From the NCBI GenBank assembly GCA_910585995.1, contig CAJUGG010000081.1:1-54141 (forward strand): DNA of 54,141 nucleotides, given 5' to 3'. A program made the translations under genes and the position numbers. Below are positions 1-8,360 of the stretch, in pieces. How positions within the stretch are numbered: position 1 is the first letter of the stretch; the number at the start of each line of letters is the position of its first letter. The notes under the pieces are model-generated. The model was not told the DNA's origin, did no database searches, and saw nothing but the letters and a program-made list of their open reading frames with translations. The DNA is from an uncultured Lachnospiraceae bacterium (GTDB lineage Bacteria > Bacillota > Clostridia > Lachnospirales > Lachnospiraceae).

Positions 1-165
1 TGCCCCCCAAGTCCACTTGGTTTGAACCCAAACTGCGAAGCGGCCTCTTTATCCATGAACTTACCTAACAACAGATTGCAGGCTTCGCCAGCAAACCTAT
101 TTTCATGAACAAAATCTTGCGGCTCTTAGGAGCCGCATTCTTAGTATACAGGGGAGTATATAACT
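1..165. other. Leader/upstream region of cbiK
   Basis: No gene is visible. The stretch holds a small inverted repeat CCAAGT-CC-ACTTGG (7-20), a longer-range pairing GCGAAGC (36-42) with GCTTCGC (82-88), and a strong hairpin at 118-137 described separately. I looked for the conserved boxes of a cobalamin riboswitch because the next gene is a cobalt chelatase, but do not see them. It may be the 3' end of an upstream transcript plus the cbiK leader. Confidence 0.4.
118..144 (+). terminator. Terminator-like hairpin before cbiK
   Basis: TGCGGCTC (118-125) and GAGCCGCA (130-137) form a perfect 8-bp GC-rich stem with a TTAG loop, followed by a short weak T-rich tail (TTCTTAG). It ends about 28 nt before the cbiK start codon. 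It could end an upstream transcript or act as an attenuator in the cbiK leader. The sequence does not decide between these. Confidence 0.45.
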
Positions 166-960
166 ATGGAGAAAACAAAGAAAAAAGGACTGTTAGTCGT
201 CAGTTTTGGAACCAGTGTGCATAAGACGCGGGAAAAGACGATTGACGCGATTGAACAGGCATTACAGGAAGCATTTGGGGAATTTACGTGTTACCGGGCG
301 TGGACCAGTAAGTTCATTATCCGAAAATTAAGAGAACGGGATCAGATTCAGATCGATACGGTGACGGAAGCGATGGAACGTATGTTCAAAGATGGCGTTA
401 CGGATGTGCTGGTGCAGCCGACCCATGTGCTGAATGGGATCGAGAATGAGCAGATGATCGCGGAGGTATCGGCCTGCCAGGGATGGTTTCGTTCGGTTTG
501 TATTGGAACGCCGCTTCTTGCCGGGGAAGAAGATGTGGCGGATGTGGCAGAAGCTGTGGCAGAAGAATTTTCTTGGCTGCCCCAGGAAGAAGCGCTGGTG
601 CTTATGGGACATGGAACCAGCCATGAGGCAAATGAGATCTATGCGGCGCTGGATCACTGCCTGAAAAGGATGGGGCATGACAATATGTTTTTGGGAACCG
701 TGGAAGCCTCTCCTTCCCTTTTGAATCTGATGGAGAGGGTGCAGGCATACGGAGCAAAGAAGGTGACGCTTGCTCCTTTTATGGTAGTGGCAGGAGACCA
801 TGCTTTGCATGATCTGTCCGGTGAAGGAGCAGATTCCTGGAAAAGTCAGTTGGAAGACAGTGGATATCAGGTGCGTTGTGTCTTAAAAGGGCTTGGAGAG
901 TATCCTAAGATACGCAGACTTTATGTGAAACATGCCGAAGGCGCGCTAAGAATATGTTAA
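166..960 (+). CDS. cbiK: Anaerobic sirohydrochlorin cobaltochelatase CbiK
   Basis: A 264-residue chelatase that inserts Co2+ into sirohydrochlorin (or its oxidised form factor II) at the entry of the oxygen-independent cobalamin pathway; it acts in the cytoplasm. The family signature is clear: an N-terminal VVSFGTS strand, the GHGT motif with metal-binding His149, Glu180 in GTVEASPS and His212 in AGDHALHD, matching the His-Glu-His metal site of Salmonella CbiK. Length is normal for the family. The start is set by GGGGAG about 9 nt upstream. It stands alone here, with no other cobalamin genes in view, so its partners must lie elsewhere. A ferrochelatase role toward siroheme is possible, since a siroheme sulfite reductase lies at 51839, but nothing links them directly. 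Confidence 0.93.
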   Translation: MEKTKKKGLLVVSFGTSVHKTREKTIDAIEQALQEAFGEFTCYRAWTSKFIIRKLRERDQIQIDTVTEAMERMFKDGVTDVLVQPTHVLNGIENEQMIAEVSACQGWFRSVCIGTPLLAGEEDVADVAEAVAEEFSWLPQEEALVLMGHGTSHEANEIYAALDHCLKRMGHDNMFLGTVEASPSLLNLMERVQAYGAKKVTLAPFMVVAGDHALHDLSGEGADSWKSQLEDSGYQVRCVLKGLGEYPKIRRLYVKHAEGALRIC

Positions 961-1006
961 GATAGTGAATAAAATATAAAATAACGATAAGAAAAATTAA
1001 AAAAGG

Positions 1007-1035
1007 TTGTATTTTTCTAGAAAAAATAGTAAACT
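1007..1035 (+). promoter_or_regulatory. Candidate promoter of the Mrp-type operon
   Basis: TTGTAT (1007-1012), a 17-bp spacer and TAAACT (1030-1035) lie in an AT-rich gap after cbiK. Each hexamer matches the sigma-A consensus at about four of six positions. It would place transcription start just before the hairpin at 1066-1097. Confidence 0.4.
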
Positions 1036-1065
1036 GGATATGCATATTTTAGGCAACAATACACA

Positions 1066-1097
1066 ACAGGGCATCCTTCATCGTATGGGTGCCCTGT
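1066..1097 (+). other. Leader hairpin of the Mrp-type operon
   Basis: ACAGGGCA (1066-1073) pairs with TGCCCTGT (1090-1097), and the stem extends inward by TCC/GGG to 11 pairs with a loop of about 10 nt. It is not followed by a T-run, so it is not a good intrinsic terminator. It lies about 40 nt before mrpE, where it could be an RNA-stabilising or regulatory leader structure. Confidence 0.4.
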
Positions 1098-1138
1098 GAG
1101 GTTTGTCAGAAGGAAAATACAAAGAGAGGGGAACGGCT

Positions 1139-1603
1139 ATGTTTCTTGCATTTTTAGTGCTGTGGATCATCTTCAACGGCAAGATCACTCTGGAAATCTT
1201 GCTGATCGGGATTGCCTTAAGCGCTGTTCTGTTTGCTTTTTGCTGCAGGTTTATGGACTGCAGTATCCAAAAGGACTTGAAAATGTATCGGCTGATTCCG
1301 ATGGCATTTCAGTATGTGGTCGTCTTGATCATCGAGATCTTAAAAGCCAATGGACAAGTCTTTTATTTTATCACGACACCCAGATATCAGGTGGAGCCGC
1401 AGATTGTCCATTTTACCTCGAACCTGAAGACCGAGTTTGCAAGGGTGGTCCTGGCCAATTCCATTACGCTGACGCCGGGAACGATTACCGTTGGCCTCGA
1501 AGGGCAGGAATTTTATGTGCATTGTCTGGACAAAGAACTGGCAGAGGGGATGGAGAACTCGATCTTTGTTGAACTGTTGGAGAAGATGGAGGCAGTGAAA
1601 TAA
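1139..1603 (+). CDS. mrpE: Mrp-type Na+/H+ antiporter subunit E
   Basis: About 154 residues, MrpE/MnhE family (MbhA in archaeal complexes), a small membrane subunit of multi-subunit cation/proton antiporters. The N-terminus has two hydrophobic helices (FLAFLVLWIIF and a following one). The C-terminal half carries the family's typical soluble segment with TLTPGTITVG and a following EFYVHCLD. The ATG at 1139 is chosen over an in-frame TTG at 1103 because AGAGGGG sits 7 nt before it. It is the first gene of a ten-gene operon and ends 1 nt before mrpF. Confidence 0.9.
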   Translation: MFLAFLVLWIIFNGKITLEILLIGIALSAVLFAFCCRFMDCSIQKDLKMYRLIPMAFQYVVVLIIEILKANGQVFYFITTPRYQVEPQIVHFTSNLKTEFARVVLANSITLTPGTITVGLEGQEFYVHCLDKELAEGMENSIFVELLEKMEAVK

Positions 1604-1604
1604 G

Positions 1605-1946
1605 ATGTATGAAAAAATATATCATGGATTTTTATTAGCAGGGATGCTGGTGCTGGCAGTACTGATTATCTTTTGCCTGCTGCGCGCGGTATTGGGACCT
1701 AGGATCGCGGACCGGGTGGTAGCTGTCAATATGATCGGAACGATGACGATTACAGAGATTGCCATGTTTGCTCTGTATCTAAGAGAAAGTTATCTGTTTG
1801 ATGTCTGTCTGATCTATGCGATGATCAGCTTCTTGGCAGTGGTAGTGCTGACGAAGATCTACGGAGGCGCTTATCAGGAGCGCAAGATCAAAGGAACATC
1901 GTATCTGAAATATGAGGAAGAAGATCAGGAGGTGGAGGATCTGTGA
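1605..1946 (+). CDS. mrpF: Mrp-type antiporter subunit F
   Basis: 113 residues, MrpF/MnhF (MbhB) family, a small three-helix membrane subunit. The family motif GPRIADRVVAVN follows the first helix, and two further hydrophobic segments come after it. The tail after about residue 92 is charged and acidic (EEEDQEVEDL) and should be cytoplasmic. The gene begins 1 nt after mrpE and its TGA overlaps the ATG of mrpG, so translation is likely coupled. Confidence 0.92.
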   Translation: MYEKIYHGFLLAGMLVLAVLIIFCLLRAVLGPRIADRVVAVNMIGTMTITEIAMFALYLRESYLFDVCLIYAMISFLAVVVLTKIYGGAYQERKIKGTSYLKYEEEDQEVEDL

Positions 1947-2275
1947 TGGCTTGGATGCAGTTGATTGCAGGAGGAATCTTTATTGTCATCGGACTTGCGA
2001 CGATGTGTGTGGCAGTCTTCGGGGTCTATCGCTTCCACTATGTGCTGAACCGGATGCATGCGGCAGCGATGGGAGATTCTCTGGGAATCTTATTTATCAT
2101 CTTTGGATTGATGATCTTGAGTGGATTTCATCTAAGTACCTTGAAGTTAGCACTGATTATCGTCTTTTTCTGGCTGGCTGGTCCGGTCTCTTCCCATATG
2201 ATCGGCAAACTGGAAGTACTGATCAATGAACATCTAAAAGAGGAATGTGAGGTGCCAGAAGATGGAAGCCTTTAA
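1946..2275 (+). CDS. mrpG: Mrp-type antiporter subunit G
   Basis: 109 residues, MrpG/MnhG (MbhC) family, three membrane helices. The family-typical RFHYVLNRMHAAAMGDSLG segment is present between helices 1 and 2. A GTG at 1943 is also in frame; the ATG at 1946 overlapping the mrpF stop, behind AGGAGGTGGAGG, is preferred. The tail overlaps the start of the following MbhD-like gene by 14 nt. Confidence 0.92.
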   Translation: MAWMQLIAGGIFIVIGLATMCVAVFGVYRFHYVLNRMHAAAMGDSLGILFIIFGLMILSGFHLSTLKLALIIVFFWLAGPVSSHMIGKLEVLINEHLKEECEVPEDGSL

Positions 2276-2528
2276 AGTGATCTTACTGCTCTTTTTAATT
2301 CTCTGTGCAATATCTGCCAGTCTGCTGAAGAATCCGCTGCTGTCCGTTATTGTATTTATGTCTTACAGCTTGATTATGTCAATAATCTGGTTCCTTTTAG
2401 AATCGCCGGATCTGGCGATCACAGAGGCTGCCGTAGGAGCAGGTGTGAGCAGCATCTTGTTTTTTGTGACACTGAGAAAGCTAAAAGCACTTTCGGAAGG
2501 AGGACAGGATGAGCAGAATCAGGGATAA
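2262..2528 (+). CDS. MbhD-like subunit (MrpA C-terminal module, part 1)
   Basis: 88 residues, three membrane helices, with the motif SPDLAITEAAVGAG characteristic of MbhD and of the matching segment near the C-terminus of long MrpA proteins. In Bacillus-type Mrp this domain is fused to MrpA; here it is a separate gene, as in archaeal Mbh/Mrp operons. Start taken at ATG 2262 (MEAFKVILL), inside the end of mrpG; an upstream in-frame GTG at 2247 would add five unlikely residues. It overlaps the next gene by 20 nt. Role inferred: part of the ion-transfer interface of the complex. Confidence 0.82.
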   Translation: MEAFKVILLLFLILCAISASLLKNPLLSVIVFMSYSLIMSIIWFLLESPDLAITEAAVGAGVSSILFFVTLRKLKALSEGGQDEQNQG

Positions 2529-3465
2529 TTATGAGAACAGCCTGTGGAACCGTCTGACGAGATGGGTCAATGGAGAGTCTGATCCTTTTCAGGGCAAGAT
2601 GGAGATGGAACCTTTAAGGGAAGCAGACTATGTGGGGGATTCCGTCTATAATCCCGACCGGCTGAATAAAGAGAAGATTGCCCAGTATCTCGAAGATACC
2701 AGGAAAAATAAGGAGATGCGGGCGTTTCGGGTCCTTTACTGTATGAGTTCTGTAGCGCTTTGCCTGCTGCTGATTGCGGTGCTTTTGCTTACGGTATCCT
2801 ATCTGCCAGTTCTTGGAGACCCCAACGGACCCAACAACAATGAAGTCTCTGCGCGCTATATCGAGAAAGGAATGGAAGAATCCGGAGCCGTCAATATGGT
2901 CACAAATATGATCTTAAGCTACCGGGGATTTGATACCTTTGGGGAGACTTGTGTATTATTTATAGCGGCTACCTGCGTGATTATTCTTCTGCGTAAAAAT
3001 GAAGAAGAGATTGAAAATACCAAAGAGACTGACTGGACCTACGAACCCAAGCCGGACGCGATCTTACAGAGGATGACGCTGGTACTGGTGCCGGTGATCT
3101 TTTTGTATGGCTTCTATATCATCTTAAATGGCCATCTGTCGCCCGGAGGCGGTTTCTCCGGCGGTGCTACTATTGGTGCAGGACTGATTCTGTATGTAAC
3201 GACATTTGGCTTTCATAAGACACAGCGGTTTTTCAATGAGAAGATCTATGACATGGTGAAGGTGGGAGCCTTGTCTATGTACAGTATTACGATGATCTAT
3301 TATTTTTATACAGGGGCCAATATGCTGAAGAACGTGATTCCTCTTGGAACGCCGGGGAATATCATAAGCAGCGGCATGATTCTTCCGATCAATATCTTTG
3401 TGGGTCTGGAGGTTGCCTGTACCATGTATGCGTTTTTTGCACTGTTCCGAAGAGGAGGTATGTAA
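2509..3465 (+). CDS. mrpB: MbhE-MrpB fusion subunit
   Basis: 318 residues combining two subunits. Residues ~1-70 are hydrophilic and unusual. Residues ~75-165 hold two helices around NMVTNMILSYRGFDTFGE, the MbhE signature (second C-terminal module of long MrpA). Residues ~190-318 are MrpB/MnhB, with LNGHLSPGGGFSGGATIGAG and four helices. In archaeal Mbh these are separate genes (MbhE, MbhF). The fused form together with a free-standing MbhD gene marks an intermediate arrangement between archaeal and Bacillus-type Mrp. It ends 1 nt before mrpC. The N-terminal 70 residues I cannot assign. Confidence 0.85.
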   Translation: MSRIRDNYENSLWNRLTRWVNGESDPFQGKMEMEPLREADYVGDSVYNPDRLNKEKIAQYLEDTRKNKEMRAFRVLYCMSSVALCLLLIAVLLLTVSYLPVLGDPNGPNNNEVSARYIEKGMEESGAVNMVTNMILSYRGFDTFGETCVLFIAATCVIILLRKNEEEIENTKETDWTYEPKPDAILQRMTLVLVPVIFLYGFYIILNGHLSPGGGFSGGATIGAGLILYVTTFGFHKTQRFFNEKIYDMVKVGALSMYSITMIYYFYTGANMLKNVIPLGTPGNIISSGMILPINIFVGLEVACTMYAFFALFRRGGM

Positions 3466-3466
3466 G

Positions 3467-3847
3467 ATGGGTCCGAATCTCTGGGCAAATATTGACGAGG
3501 TGGCAGCGGTAATCTTGTTTGGAATTGGATTTACTACTCTGCTGCTTCACAAAAATATGATTAAAAAGATCATTGGACTCAACATCATGGATACGGCGGT
3601 CTACCTGTTTTTGGCGGCGATGGGTTATGTGGATAACCGTATCGCTCCGATTGTGGAACATGGCGTGACAGATGTGGAAGTCTATATCAATCCAATCCCC
3701 AGCGGACTGGTGCTGACCGGCATTGTGGTATCGGTCAGCGTGACAGCTCTGATGTTATCTCTGACGATTCGTCTGTATCGAAAATATGGCTCTCTGGATC
3801 TGGATGAGATCCTGATTCGGATGCAGAAGGAGGAGCTGAACAAATGA
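3467..3847 (+). CDS. mrpC: Mrp-type antiporter subunit C (NuoK-like)
   Basis: 126 residues, three helices, MrpC/MnhC (MbhG), homologous to NuoK of complex I. Family features are the GIGFTTLLLHKNMIKKIIGL segment and, near residues 75-85, NPIPSGLVLTGIVVSVS, which includes the family's conserved PxPxALVLTxIVV pattern with Ser for Ala. The ATG at 3467 follows GAGGAGG; upstream in-frame codons belong to the end of mrpB in another frame. Its TGA overlaps the ATG of the next gene. Confidence 0.92.
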   Translation: MGPNLWANIDEVAAVILFGIGFTTLLLHKNMIKKIIGLNIMDTAVYLFLAAMGYVDNRIAPIVEHGVTDVEVYINPIPSGLVLTGIVVSVSVTALMLSLTIRLYRKYGSLDLDEILIRMQKEELNK

Positions 3848-5355
3848 ACCTTACCAGAAATTTTGTAGAGAATTTTCCTTGTTTTTCCATTGTTCTATGT
3901 ATGGTGGCCGGGATTGTCTCTACACCGATGAAAGGAAACCAGGCAAAGCGTCTGACTCTGATTGTGGTGACTTTGGTGACTGTGATGTCTGCCGCCACCT
4001 TGTTCTATGTGATCTCTATAGGAGACAGCTTTATCTATACTATGGGAAAATATCCGGCTCCCTGGGGCAATGAGATCCGGGCCGGGGTGTTGGAGAGTAT
4101 GCTGGCGATGGTATTTTCCCTGGTGATGCTTTTTTCCCTGTTAGGGGGGATGGATCATGTATTTAAAGATGTTCCCAAGGAAAAGATCAACCTATATTTT
4201 ATCCTGAATGACCTGTTATTAAGTTCTCTTCTGGCAATTATCTATACCAACGATTTATTTACCGGATATGTCTTTGTGGAGATCAATACCATTGCTGCCT
4301 GCGGTATGATCATGATCCGTAAGGTGGGACGCTCGTTGATTGCGGCGACTCGATATATGGTGATGAGCCTGATCGGTTCCGGTTTGTTTTTGATCGGACT
4401 GGCGATGCTCTATGATATCACCGGACATCTTTTGATGGAAAATGCACATATTGCCATGATCAAACTGGTGCAGGAAGGAAAGTATCAGATCCCGCTGTTA
4501 GTGATTATCAGCTTTATCACAGTTGGGCTGGCCATCAAAAGTGGTCTGTATCCGTTTCATTCCTGGATGCCGGATGCTTATGGGTATTCCACGGTATCAA
4601 GCAGTTCCATCTTATCCAGTCTGGTCTCTAAGAGCTATATTATCCTGTTGATTAAGATCTTTTACCGGGTGATCGGGTTTGATAATATTATAACAAGCAA
4701 AATTGTCAATGTCCTGTTTGTCTTTGGACTTGTGGGGATGGTGATGGGATCGGTAGGAGCCATTATGGCAAAAGATATCTATCGGATGATCGCCTTTTCT
4801 TCGATAGCGCAGATCGGGTATATCTATATGGGGATCGGGCTGGCGACAGAAGCCGGGATGATAGCAGCGATTTTCCATATCCTGACTCATGCAATCACCA
4901 AATCCCTGCTCTTTTTAGCGGCAAAAGGTCTGAGCAATGCTTCCGGGAATCAGAGAGCCTATCCTGCACTTCAGGGTGCGGCTTATCGTCATCCGCTAGC
5001 AGGGGCGGCTTTTTTGGTGGGAAGTCTCTCCATGGTAGGTGTACCCATGCTGGCGGGATTTATCTCCAAACTGTTGTTTGCAGTGGCGGCTTTAGGGGCA
5101 GCGCCTCATAAGATCCTGATTACATTGATTGTACTGGCGGTCAGCACCATATTGAATGCAATCTATTTTCTGCATACGGTAGTGCGGATCTATACACCGG
5201 TGAATATACCAGAAGAATATAAGGGCATCCATTTCCATTCGTCAAAAGGGGTGGCATTCGCTGTATTCTGCCTGATCTGTATGAATTTTGTGCTGGGATT
5301 ATTGTCTCAACCCATTACAGATCTGATTCAGCTTGGAATTGCGATGTTTGCTTAG
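3844..5355 (+). CDS. mrpD: Mrp-type antiporter subunit D (Proton_antipo_M, paralogue 1)
   Basis: 503 residues, about 14 membrane helices, proton-conducting antiporter-like subunit (NuoL/M/N, MrpD, MbhH family). The key glutamate in helix 5 (VFVEINTIAAC, about residue 146) and lysine in helix 7 (GLAIKSGLYPFHSWMPDA) are present. The position directly after mrpC is that of MrpD/MbhH. It is the first of four paralogues in the operon; its HSWMPDAYG version differs from the HxWLPxAHPVAPAPAS form of paralogues 2 and 4. Confidence 0.9.
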   Translation: MNLTRNFVENFPCFSIVLCMVAGIVSTPMKGNQAKRLTLIVVTLVTVMSAATLFYVISIGDSFIYTMGKYPAPWGNEIRAGVLESMLAMVFSLVMLFSLLGGMDHVFKDVPKEKINLYFILNDLLLSSLLAIIYTNDLFTGYVFVEINTIAACGMIMIRKVGRSLIAATRYMVMSLIGSGLFLIGLAMLYDITGHLLMENAHIAMIKLVQEGKYQIPLLVIISFITVGLAIKSGLYPFHSWMPDAYGYSTVSSSSILSSLVSKSYIILLIKIFYRVIGFDNIITSKIVNVLFVFGLVGMVMGSVGAIMAKDIYRMIAFSSIAQIGYIYMGIGLATEAGMIAAIFHILTHAITKSLLFLAAKGLSNASGNQRAYPALQGAAYRHPLAGAAFLVGSLSMVGVPMLAGFISKLLFAVAALGAAPHKILITLIVLAVSTILNAIYFLHTVVRIYTPVNIPEEYKGIHFHSSKGVAFAVFCLICMNFVLGLLSQPITDLIQLGIAMFA

Positions 5356-5372
5356 AAAGGAGGAGAGAAAAG

Positions 5373-6869
5373 ATGACAGTTAAGTATGTACTTGGAGCAG
5401 CGATACTGCTTCCCGTTCTGTCCGGGCTTTTCCTGCTCTTTTTTCAGGATAAGTGGAAGAACCGACAGATTAAATGTATCTGGATTTTCTTGGTGATGGC
5501 GGCGACTTTGGCACTGACCGTCTCGCTGATTCTGTCAGGGGACTATCAGTTTGTGCTCTGGAAGCTGACAGATAAGTTGGATATTCTGGTGCGGATGGAC
5601 AATCTCACCCGTCTGTTTGCGGGGATGACGGTGACTGCGTGGATACTTGGCGGTGTCTTTGCGTTTGAATATATGAAGCATGAGGAACATGAGGACCGGT
5701 ATTTTGGTTTTTACCTGATTGTAATGGGGGTACTGATCGGATTGGATCATGCGGGAAACCTGATTACCTTATATCTATTTTTCGAGCTGATGACCCTGAC
5801 CTCCCTGCCGATGGTGCTCCATACCTTAAGCCATGATGCAGTGATGGCGGGTCTGAAATATCTGTTTTACTCGGTGGCAGGCGCTTTTCTGGCATTGTTT
5901 GGGATCTTTTATCTCTATGCGCATGGGGCAGGACTGCCCTTTACCGAGGGGGGATATCTACAGACATTGTCATCCTATACGGGCGGCCGGTCGATGACGC
6001 TTCTGATCTTGATGATGATGCTTGTGGGCTTTGGAACTAAAGCTGGTATGTTTCCCATGCATGGATGGCTGCCGACTGCCCATCCGGTGGCACCAGCGCC
6101 GGCCAGCGCAGTATTGTCGGGTATTATTACCAAATCGGGAGTCCTTGCCATTATCCGGGTGCTCTTTTATGCGGTAGGAGCCGAAGTGATCCGAGGAAGC
6201 TGGGTACAATATACATGGATGACTTTGGCGCTTATTACGGTCTTTATGGGATCTATGATGGCATACAAAGAGCAGGTGCTAAAAAAACGATTAGCATATT
6301 CCACGGTGAGTCAGGTGTCCTATATCTTATTTGGACTATCTGTGCTGAATATAGATGGTATGGTAGGGGCATTGTCCCATTTTGTCTTTCACTGTGTGGT
6401 GAAAGACTGTCTGTTTTTGGTAGCCGGCGTGATCATCTATAAGACAGGGAAAAAGACAGTAAAAGAGCTGACTGGAATCGGCAAGGAGATGCCGATTACC
6501 ATGTGGTGTTTTACCCTGGTGTCCATAACCTTAGTGGGCATCCCTCCAACAAGCGGGTTTATCAGCAAATGGTATCTGGCGCAGGGATCTTTGCAGACAG
6601 GAATTGACGGTTACTCCTGGTTTGGCCCGGTAGTGCTGTTAGTGAGTGCGATGCTGACAGCTGGCTATCTGCTGCCCATCTCCATTCAGTCCTTCTTTCC
6701 AGGAGAGGCTTATGCATACGATCAGCTTGAGAAAAAGGAACCCAATCTTTTGATGCTGGTGCCTATGATCTTGTTTACAGCGGCGGCAGTGGTCTTTGGC
6801 ATGTTCCCAGGAACCTTTTTGGGATTCTTGCAGAGAATTGCTGCAAGCGTGATAGGAGGTAGGGTATGA
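5373..6869 (+). CDS. Antiporter-like subunit (Proton_antipo_M, paralogue 2)
   Basis: 498 residues, about 14 helices, same superfamily as MrpD/NuoM. Conserved acidic residue in LFFELMTLTSLP and the lysine motif GFGTKAGMFPMHGWLP followed by AHPVAPAPASAVLSG, with a second lysine in ITKSG. AGGAGG lies before its start. It overlaps the next gene by 4 nt. Within a plain Mrp complex a single D subunit suffices, so this extra copy suggests an enlarged membrane arm or an alternative ion path. Confidence 0.88.
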   Translation: MTVKYVLGAAILLPVLSGLFLLFFQDKWKNRQIKCIWIFLVMAATLALTVSLILSGDYQFVLWKLTDKLDILVRMDNLTRLFAGMTVTAWILGGVFAFEYMKHEEHEDRYFGFYLIVMGVLIGLDHAGNLITLYLFFELMTLTSLPMVLHTLSHDAVMAGLKYLFYSVAGAFLALFGIFYLYAHGAGLPFTEGGYLQTLSSYTGGRSMTLLILMMMLVGFGTKAGMFPMHGWLPTAHPVAPAPASAVLSGIITKSGVLAIIRVLFYAVGAEVIRGSWVQYTWMTLALITVFMGSMMAYKEQVLKKRLAYSTVSQVSYILFGLSVLNIDGMVGALSHFVFHCVVKDCLFLVAGVIIYKTGKKTVKELTGIGKEMPITMWCFTLVSITLVGIPPTSGFISKWYLAQGSLQTGIDGYSWFGPVVLLVSAMLTAGYLLPISIQSFFPGEAYAYDQLEKKEPNLLMLVPMILFTAAAVVFGMFPGTFLGFLQRIAASVIGGRV

Positions 6870-8344
6870 GTAGTGGATATCTGGTTCTTCCGGTGGTGCT
6901 CCCGATTGTAGGAGGCGCTTTGATGCCCGTCTTGCATCTGCCGGATAAAAAAAGAAATCTTTTGCTGGAGATACTGGTACTTTTGACTTCAGCGATTGCC
7001 TTGACCTGCGTCTTTCGGCGGCCGGAGACTGGTTTTACGTTGTTCCACCTGACGGGAAATCTGGATTTTGCGCTGAGGCTTGACGGACTGGGCAGTGTCT
7101 TTACCTGTCTGATCGCGATTTTGTGGCCGTTATCGACGCTGTACGCGTTTGAATATATGCGCCATGAGGAACGCACCACCAGTTTTTTTGCCTTTTATAC
7201 GATGACCTATGGCGTGACGATGGGCATTGCCATGGCGAAAAATCTGGTGACGATGTATCTTTTTTATGAACTTTTGACGCTGGTGTCGGTGTATCTGGTG
7301 ATGCATCCGATGACTAAAAAAGCCATACGCGCCAGCCGGACCTATCTGTACTATTCGATTGGCGGAGCGGCATTTGCCTTTATCTCTTTGATTTTTGTGA
7401 TTGTGTTTGGAGATACGACAGACTTTGTCTTAGGAGGCGTGCTGAATATGAAAAAGATCGGAGATAATGTCCAGACTATGCTGTTTATCTACCTGCTGGC
7501 TTTCTGGGGCTTTGGCGTGAAAGCTGCGGTCTTTCCTTTTCAGGGGTGGCTTCCCAAAGCTTCTGTAGCGCCCACGCCGGTGACAGCACTTTTGCATGCC
7601 GTAGCCGTGGTAAAATCGGGTGCTTTTGCGGTGATGCGTCTGACCTATTATTGCTTTGGCCCGGATTTTATCAGGGGAACTTGGGCACATTTTGCGGTGA
7701 TGAGTATTGCCATGTTAAGTATCATCTATGGTTCGACCATGGCCGTGAAGGAGACGCATTTTAAGAGAAGGCTGGCTTTTTCCACGATCAGCAATCTGTC
7801 GTATATCCTTTTGGGTGTGACGATGATGAGTCCTCTGGGACTGCTGGCCGGGATGAGTCATCTGGTATTTCACGCAGTGATGAAGATCGGCTCTTTTTTC
7901 AGTGCAGGCGCTGTGCTGCACCAGAGCGGGAAAGAATATGTGGATGAACTCAATGGGCTGGCCAAAAAGATGCCCTTTGTATTTACTGTCTTTACTATAT
8001 GTGGTCTTTCGCTGATTGGAATCCCACTCTTTGCAGGTTTTATCAGTAAATGGAATATCGCCGCTGCCGCGATGGAGTTAGGAGAGAGTTATCCGTATGC
8101 GTATGCGGCGGTGCTGGTGCTTTTATATTCGGCGCTGATGACCGCAGTCTACATCTTGACGGTGGCGATCCGGGCGTGGTTCCCGGATCAGGGATACGAT
8201 GCAGCTGCTAATGAAGGGATTACAGATCCGAACTGGGAGATGAAGCTGCCCCTGGGGATCTTTGCTGTTACCGTACTGGTGTTTGGACTTTGCTCGGAGC
8301 CGCTGATGCAGATTTTGCGTCTGGTGGCACAGGGGATCGTATAG
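6866..8344 (+). CDS. Antiporter-like subunit (Proton_antipo_M, paralogue 3)
   Basis: 492 residues, about 14 helices. Shows the helix-5 glutamate in LFYELLTLVSVYLV and the helix-7 lysine in GFGVKAAVFPFQGWLPKA, but the next segment is SVAPTPVTALLHAVAVVKSG, the version common in MrpA/NuoL-like and hydrogenase-4-like subunits rather than AHPVAPAPAS. ATGA overlap with the previous gene. Likely a structural and ion-conducting membrane subunit; cation specificity cannot be read from sequence. Confidence 0.88.
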   Translation: MSSGYLVLPVVLPIVGGALMPVLHLPDKKRNLLLEILVLLTSAIALTCVFRRPETGFTLFHLTGNLDFALRLDGLGSVFTCLIAILWPLSTLYAFEYMRHEERTTSFFAFYTMTYGVTMGIAMAKNLVTMYLFYELLTLVSVYLVMHPMTKKAIRASRTYLYYSIGGAAFAFISLIFVIVFGDTTDFVLGGVLNMKKIGDNVQTMLFIYLLAFWGFGVKAAVFPFQGWLPKASVAPTPVTALLHAVAVVKSGAFAVMRLTYYCFGPDFIRGTWAHFAVMSIAMLSIIYGSTMAVKETHFKRRLAFSTISNLSYILLGVTMMSPLGLLAGMSHLVFHAVMKIGSFFSAGAVLHQSGKEYVDELNGLAKKMPFVFTVFTICGLSLIGIPLFAGFISKWNIAAAAMELGESYPYAYAAVLVLLYSALMTAVYILTVAIRAWFPDQGYDAAANEGITDPNWEMKLPLGIFAVTVLVFGLCSEPLMQILRLVAQGIV

Positions 8345-8360
8345 AAGGAGGAGAAAAGCG

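Noticed and set aside
1..60. tRNA-like T-arm on the minus strand (GGGTTCAAACC)
   Set aside because: The surrounding bases do not give a cloverleaf: no anticodon arm or matching acceptor stem could be drawn.
1..165. Possible cobalamin riboswitch before cbiK
   Set aside because: The gene context invites it, but the conserved B12-box and core pairing are not visible; only simple hairpins are seen, and the upstream part may be outside the window.
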